Of a DNA stretch of 64,000 bases, positions 58,332 through 64,000 are shown piece by piece. The stretch is taken from assembly GCA_022559985.1 (NCBI GenBank), contig JAFJTR010000002.1, positions 496,001-560,000 on the forward strand, in the 5' to 3' direction. This DNA is from Parastagonospora avenae f. sp. tritici 18332-5 (lineage: Eukaryota; Ascomycota; Dothideomycetes; Pleosporales; Phaeosphaeriaceae). A program made the position numbers and the translations under genes. The notes beneath the pieces were generated by a model. The model saw nothing but the letters and a program-made list of their open reading frames with translations. It had not been told where the DNA came from and made no database searches. Numbering within the stretch: position 1 is the first letter of the stretch; each line of letters opens with the position of its first letter.

Positions 58332-58762
58332 TTACTTGGCCTTCTCATACCCAGCAGCTATCAGCGCAGCCCGAACTAAAATCACCGTCAGCTCAAGTCC
58401 CCCTTTTACAGGCCCCCGAACTTACGATTATTACTATACCAACAGCCTCTTGAATTGCGTATGAAGCCTCCATAGTGACCAGGATAATCCCTCTCGAGTT
58501 TCGTTTTCAACTCTAGTGAATTACACCTCACATATTTCACTAGTAGTCCCAGTGACAACTTTGCCGTGGTTGTATTGCTTCTGAAGTCACTCAGGAGCTG
58601 TCGGTACACCTCTTCATCAGTAGTGATGCCTCTTCTCGGTTCTACGTTTAGGTCCTCGTCTACACGCTCGAGAATGTGATAGGCTTTCTCAATCTTTGCG
58701 CCGGTGCATTTGTCTGTATCCAGAACTTTAGGGAGAGATTGTTCTGGCTCTTTCTTGCTCAT
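58332..58762 (-). CDS. Small unknown protein, intact member of a local family
   Basis: Exons complement(58426-58762, 58332-58375), 126 residues; intron 50 bases, phase 1, GTAAGT donor and TTTTAG acceptor. The product starts MSKKEPEQSLPKVLDTDKC, is highly charged and has no signal peptide or membrane helix. A predicted helix (DEEVYRQLLSDFRSN) is followed by LSLGLLVKYVRCNSLELKTK. The end is HYGGFIRNSRGCWYSNN, then across the intron LRAALIAAGYEKAK. The plus-strand gene at 60018 shows the same pattern: HYGG-x-R-[DN]-S, then L-R-x-x-L-x-x-x-G-Y after the intron. Function is unknown; size and clustering suggest a lineage-specific family. Confidence 0.65.
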
Positions 58763-60017
<1,255 letters not shown>

Positions 60018-60432
60018 ATGTCTGCAACCGACCAACCCCACGCCTTCTCCCCGCCGACGCCACGCCAACCCCATCTCCCCCTCCCCTCTTCACAATCGAA
60101 TACCGCCACGAATAGCACTCATCCTCACAAATCAGAGGCTCCACCACAGACCGCGAGTTCTAGGAAACCATCGTGCAGAAAACCGCCACTGACGACCCCA
60201 CCTTCCGTTCCTTTGATAAACGACGCGTATAAAACCGAACTTACCAAGGCAGTGATGATGGAGGTTGAGAATAGGGATTATCATTATGGTGGGCATAGGG
60301 ATAGTGTGCGGGGGCATTATTTTGACCGGATATGTAAGCGTGGTGAGGTGGGATGAGTTGGGAGGGAGACTACTGTCGGGGATAGTGAGGAGGAAGTTGA
60401 TGGAGAATGGGTATAGGGAGGAGGCATTTTAG
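60018..60432 (+). CDS. Small unknown protein, intact member of a local family, opposite strand
   Basis: Exons 60018-60333 and 60386-60432, 120 residues; intron 52 bases, phase 1, GTAAGC donor and GATAG acceptor. The first half is Pro/Ser/Thr-rich and disordered (MSATDQPHAFSPPTPRQP). The second half has a helix (NDAYKTELTKAVMMEVENRD), then HYGGHRDSVRGHYFDRI and, after the intron, LRRKLMENGYREEAF. This agrees with the minus-strand gene at 58332 in motif, intron phase, intron length and short last exon. The alternative without splicing would stop after KRGEVG at 60356. No domain is known to me. Confidence 0.62.
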
Positions 60433-61120
60433 AGCAGAAGATGGAGGAGTTAGGCGATGTGGAGCCTTTGTGATCTCATTCTGTGGCTAGACAGAAGAAT
60501 GAGTCCTCGGTTTTCAGAGATACTTTGTCCGCACCTGAGAGAGCTTCAGTGGAGTCCAACGTGTACGTGTGAAAAAAATGTAACGTGTTCATCTCGTCAG
60601 ATTGAGATTTTTGGAGCGCCGTGTAGCCCTCAGCATATCGTCAAGTCTCAAACGTGTGATCAAGAAGCTTGAAATGTTCAGAGTATGGTTATCCTCCGGC
60701 TTATCCTTGGGCCTTAAAAGCTTAAGTACCTCCTACTGTTGTATGAAAATACACGGGAGCAAACTTATACAGAAACGGAGTGAGTGTGACGTGCGTGCAT
60801 TGCTCTCTCTCTGCCCCTGGCTGATCGTATCTCGTGCGTAGCCTTTGATAAGTACAGATCGGTGGACAGCATGGATAGTAGTATCGATATATATTAACAC
60901 TTAATATTAACAGGCTTTGATCCCATCACTCTCTTGACAATAACATTCACAGATGGCGAGTTGAATTTGAGAAGGCCCTGAATAAGTGCTGCGTCACGTT
61001 TCATTGCTTCAAGCCCCTACATGCCATTATGACTATACGCCATGTGACAGCAAGTCCTACGCACCATTCCCCAAGAAAGCACGATACGATCAAACTCCGC
61101 GTGCCTCCACCCTCCCCTTT
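60433..61120. other. Convergent intergenic region
   Basis: 3' flanks of the small gene and of the transcription factor. No supported feature. Confidence 0.5.
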
Positions 61121-62763
61121 TCAAATATATGTCTTACTCCCCCCCTCCACCGTCTCCTTAACCCCCTTCAACGGCTCCAACGGCACCGGACTAGAATACA
61201 ATCCAGGCACCCTGGCCGCCAAATACACGTCCTCGCACCACTTGGCCTCCGCCCTCTTCGCCTCACCCTTCATCTCAAAATACTTGCGCGCCACCACCAG
61301 CGGCGTCAGACTGCCAAATTTCGCCGCATACCCCGTGACCGCGCGGCAATTATACGGCACGCTGCGGCAAATGCTGTCTGCGTAGCCGCCGAGCTGGCGG
61401 TCCCACATGACCAGCTGTTTGAGCTCGAGCTGCCGGTGCTGGCGCAGGAGTTTGAATGTGTTGGATTGCAGGATCAGCATGCTCATCCAGTAGATTAGGT
61501 AGCAGATGCCCGCGCCGAAGTAGTGGAAGGAGAAGACGGGGTCGAAGACGCGGTCGGCGCAGATGTCGAGGAAGGTGGGGAAGGTGGAGAGCGGGACCAT
61601 GTCGTAGCGCGGGCCGTTTTTCTCAAAGTTGGAGAGCCAGGTGAAGGCAAGGCTGGCGAGGGCTTCCGAGTCGCTGATTAGGGAGGTGAGTTCTGAAGGG
61701 GAGGGGATGCTTTTGAAGAGCGTGTCGGTGCGCTCGAGGAGCCGCGGGATGCCGATGCAGACGTCGAGGAGGGCGACGTAGGGGTCGAAGCGGGCGGCTT
61801 TGACGGTGACGGCTAGCCATTCGGGACTGTCGAGCATGGATGCTTTGCGCATGTGGTAGCCGATGCTTAGCTGGGGTTGTTAGACATTGTTCACGGGACT
61901 GAGATGAGTGAACTTACTGAGTTATACCGTATGGCATGATATATCTGCAGGCTCAATCTGCTCTGAAAAGAAGACGGACCGCGCTGTTTCAAAAGATGTA
62001 GGAGACCCTGAACATGGTAGAAGAACCCGTGACCTTGTGTGATGCCAACAAACACTTCATACAGAGTGAGTAGGTATGTCGATAGTAGTGTTTCATCCTT
62101 CACAGCCGTGGCTGGATCTTGGATTGCTTTGAGCATCTGACTCAAAGCTGTGCCGTATAGTGAACGCGAGCGATTAATCAGGGGATGATTTCTGTTGTTC
62201 ACGGCGAGCTGTGCGGCAGACACCGCATCTACGGCAGCAAGCAGGACTTCACTGTTTGCAGGCAGAGTGGGCAAGGCCAGCATCAATGCCGAAGGCGGAG
62301 GAAGCGCCGGACCATCTGCAGTGGGGAGGTACAGTGCAATGAAGGTGCCAACATGTTGGATGCGGTCCGCAGCAATCGAGCTGACACGTTTTGGCAGCGT
62401 CGTATCGACGGGTATCTCTTCCGCGGAAGAGCGGCGAGATATCGCCTGTGAGCTTCCAGTCGACGTTGTAGTAGTGGTGGTCGGACTATGATTCGCATAT
62501 TTATATCGACTTTCGTCCTCTTTGATAAGTTCCGGTTTATCAGTCTGCTGGTCGAATCTGTGAAGGATGAAAGACTGGGTCGGCCGGTAACCGGGACACT
62601 TGGTCCCACGCCTTACACAGATGTTGCATTCCGGTTTCGTCTCATCACATCGCACCTTTCTCTGCACGCGACAGCATTAGTGCTTCGGTCAGATGTATAT
62701 TGGTGGCTTGCCGAGCTCGCGTACCTTTCTGCACTCAAAACAGCCTGTGGATCTCTTCGGCAT
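61121..62763 (-). CDS. Zn2Cys6 transcription factor
   Basis: Exons complement(62725-62763, 61918-62661, 61121-61870), 510 residues; introns 63 and 47 bases with GTACGC/GTAAGT donors and CAG acceptors. Exon 1 is thirteen codons and carries the first two cysteines; after the intron the cluster completes as C8-x2-C11-x6-C18-x6-C25-x2-C28-x6-C35. That is a perfect GAL4-type binuclear zinc cluster for DNA binding in the nucleus. A Ser/Thr-rich linker follows (HSPTTTTTTSTGSSQ). The remainder is a helical fungal-TF middle region (LLSTYLLTLYEVFVGITQ, VQGLLHLLKQRGP, IRYNSLSIGYHMRKAS). It lacks the usual second half of very large regulators but the length is normal for this group. No biosynthetic cluster surrounds it, so its targets are unknown. 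Confidence 0.9.
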
Positions 62764-64000
62764 GGTCAAGCGAAGTGCGGGGCGTCGATCACACGCAGCG
62801 TCGCAGCCAGGCGCTCAAAGGCGTCGACGTGTGGAAGTCGGGGGACTGCTTCCTGATGGCGGGCATACGATGGGTATATGTCATTGCTAGTTTTGTGGAC
62901 GCAGGGCATGTGAAGAGGATCGAGGATAGCTGCGGGCACAGCCGCTAGACGTGTCGTGACAGGGCCAAGCAACGACCTTGTATCCAAAGGGTGGCCAATG
63001 GCTGTCAACGGGTCTAGAGCCTTAAACTTTAGTTCTGTGATTGCGTCTGCACGCTGAGGCCAGTTGGGAAAGTCCGATGCAGGTTGAAATGCCGAATCAT
63101 GCCACGCCGGTCTTTGCGATGAACACCGGCGATCTGTCTCATCTACAGAGCAGTTGCTCCGGAAATTTGTTGAATTTCCAGTATGGAAGATGGCATGGTG
63201 ACGAGAGCTTGGATTTGTTCGCCGTTTTCACTGCATGGTCCAGGGGTACAAAGAGAGCGGGAAGTACTCCGCATCCACGGGTCGCCGAGCAGAAACGCCA
63301 CTCTCACAGCTTACCAACTGAAGACCCATGGGCAAAGTGACGGACAGAATGTTCTTAAGACTGTAGAAACGTATGTCAAGGCAAGTATGATTAAGGCTGA
63401 CTTGCCGTTTGAATGTCGAGCATGTCGCGACGTTCATAAGCCGGTGCATGATCGACGACACGTCCGCAGCTTTTATGCAAGACGCACTCAAAGCAGATCA
63501 TCCGAAAATCCTTCCACATCCACGACAACTCGCTTTTAATGCTCTTCCATCACATCATTCTATTGACCGTAATCTTACAGCACGTATGGTGTGATTCTAG
63601 GTATTGAGTTTACTGCGCGGCGGCTTCGCTTATGCAACCCTGCGAAAGGGACGGTGATCATCGAGTGCACAGCATCAAGTCTATTGGATGGCTGATTGAG
63701 ACAAGTCCACACGGTTGCATTAGGATTGTAGGCGGCGCAGTTCGAGTAACGATCCAGTGAATAGGTGGCGTTGATCGAAATGCTTATTTGCACGTCAAAT
63801 GCATGATAGCTTCGGAAGAGTAGCAGAGTGATGAGCTTGATGATTGGGCCTGCGAGATGGTCTGATTGCATCACGTGAGACTTGAAACATAGGAGAAGTG
63901 ATATGTGATGTATTACTTGCATGCCAATTCCTGTTAATACATATTCCTATTCCGCATGCGCATGGTGAAGCCCTGAAGACCAACGTTGTCCTCGTTCCTT
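62764..64000. other. Right-end region without clear genes
   Basis: Promoter of the transcription factor, then 1 kb in which several frames of 60-118 codons overlap on both strands without domain, signal peptide or splice support. A gene starting beyond the edge cannot be excluded. Confidence 0.45.

Noticed and set aside
63575..63983. Minus-strand frames near the right edge
   Set aside because: Hydrophobic start by chance, no family match, overlapping frames; not enough sequence to judge.

Overview
The window reads as nuclear DNA of a filamentous ascomycete (Pezizomycotina, probably Dothideomycetes; the class is an inference). Protein-coding genes are interrupted by many short introns (about 43-290 bp, mostly near 50 bp). 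The families present (Zn2Cys6 regulator, HeLo protein, fungal rhodopsin-domain membrane protein, DUF7025-AAA remnant, Pds5/BimD, Tti1) are fungal. Exon models below were built by eye from splice sites, reading-frame continuity and family knowledge; none was checked by search or RNA data.

Left end (1-7.6 kb): the 3' part of an unknown gene running off the edge, an AIG2/gamma-glutamylcyclotransferase-like gene with an in-frame stop, a decayed cytochrome P450, and a secreted M20 peptidase. Housekeeping block (7.6-20.7 kb): PDS5 (cohesin regulator) and TTI1 (PIKK chaperone complex) transcribed divergently, an EXPERA/emopamil-binding membrane protein convergent with TTI1, a small unknown gene, and a CBM21 glycogen-targeting subunit of protein phosphatase 1.

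From 20.7 to 29.1 kb I find no supportable gene. It is followed by a small secreted cysteine-rich protein, a mitochondrial BolA-like protein, an acidic unknown protein, and a broken HeLo-DUF7025-AAA gene (34.2-37.0 kb) whose ATPase motifs are also degenerate.

From 37.6 to 54.8 kb the density is normal again: an MDR NADP-dependent oxidoreductase, Sec61 beta, a low-complexity unknown protein, an F-box protein, a four-helix membrane protein, a D-xylose reductase-like aldo-keto reductase, and a rhodopsin-domain protein divergent from an APC-family permease. From about 55 to 60.4 kb, in visibly AT-richer DNA, lies a cluster of small genes that appear to be paralogues (two intact, two with in-frame stops), interrupted by a (CA)n tract holding an assembly gap. 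A Zn2Cys6 transcription factor and about 1.2 kb without clear genes close the window.

The most interesting items are the small paralogue family, the HeLo-pseudo-AAA gene and the secreted eight-cysteine protein with N-glycosylation sequons spaced exactly ten residues apart.
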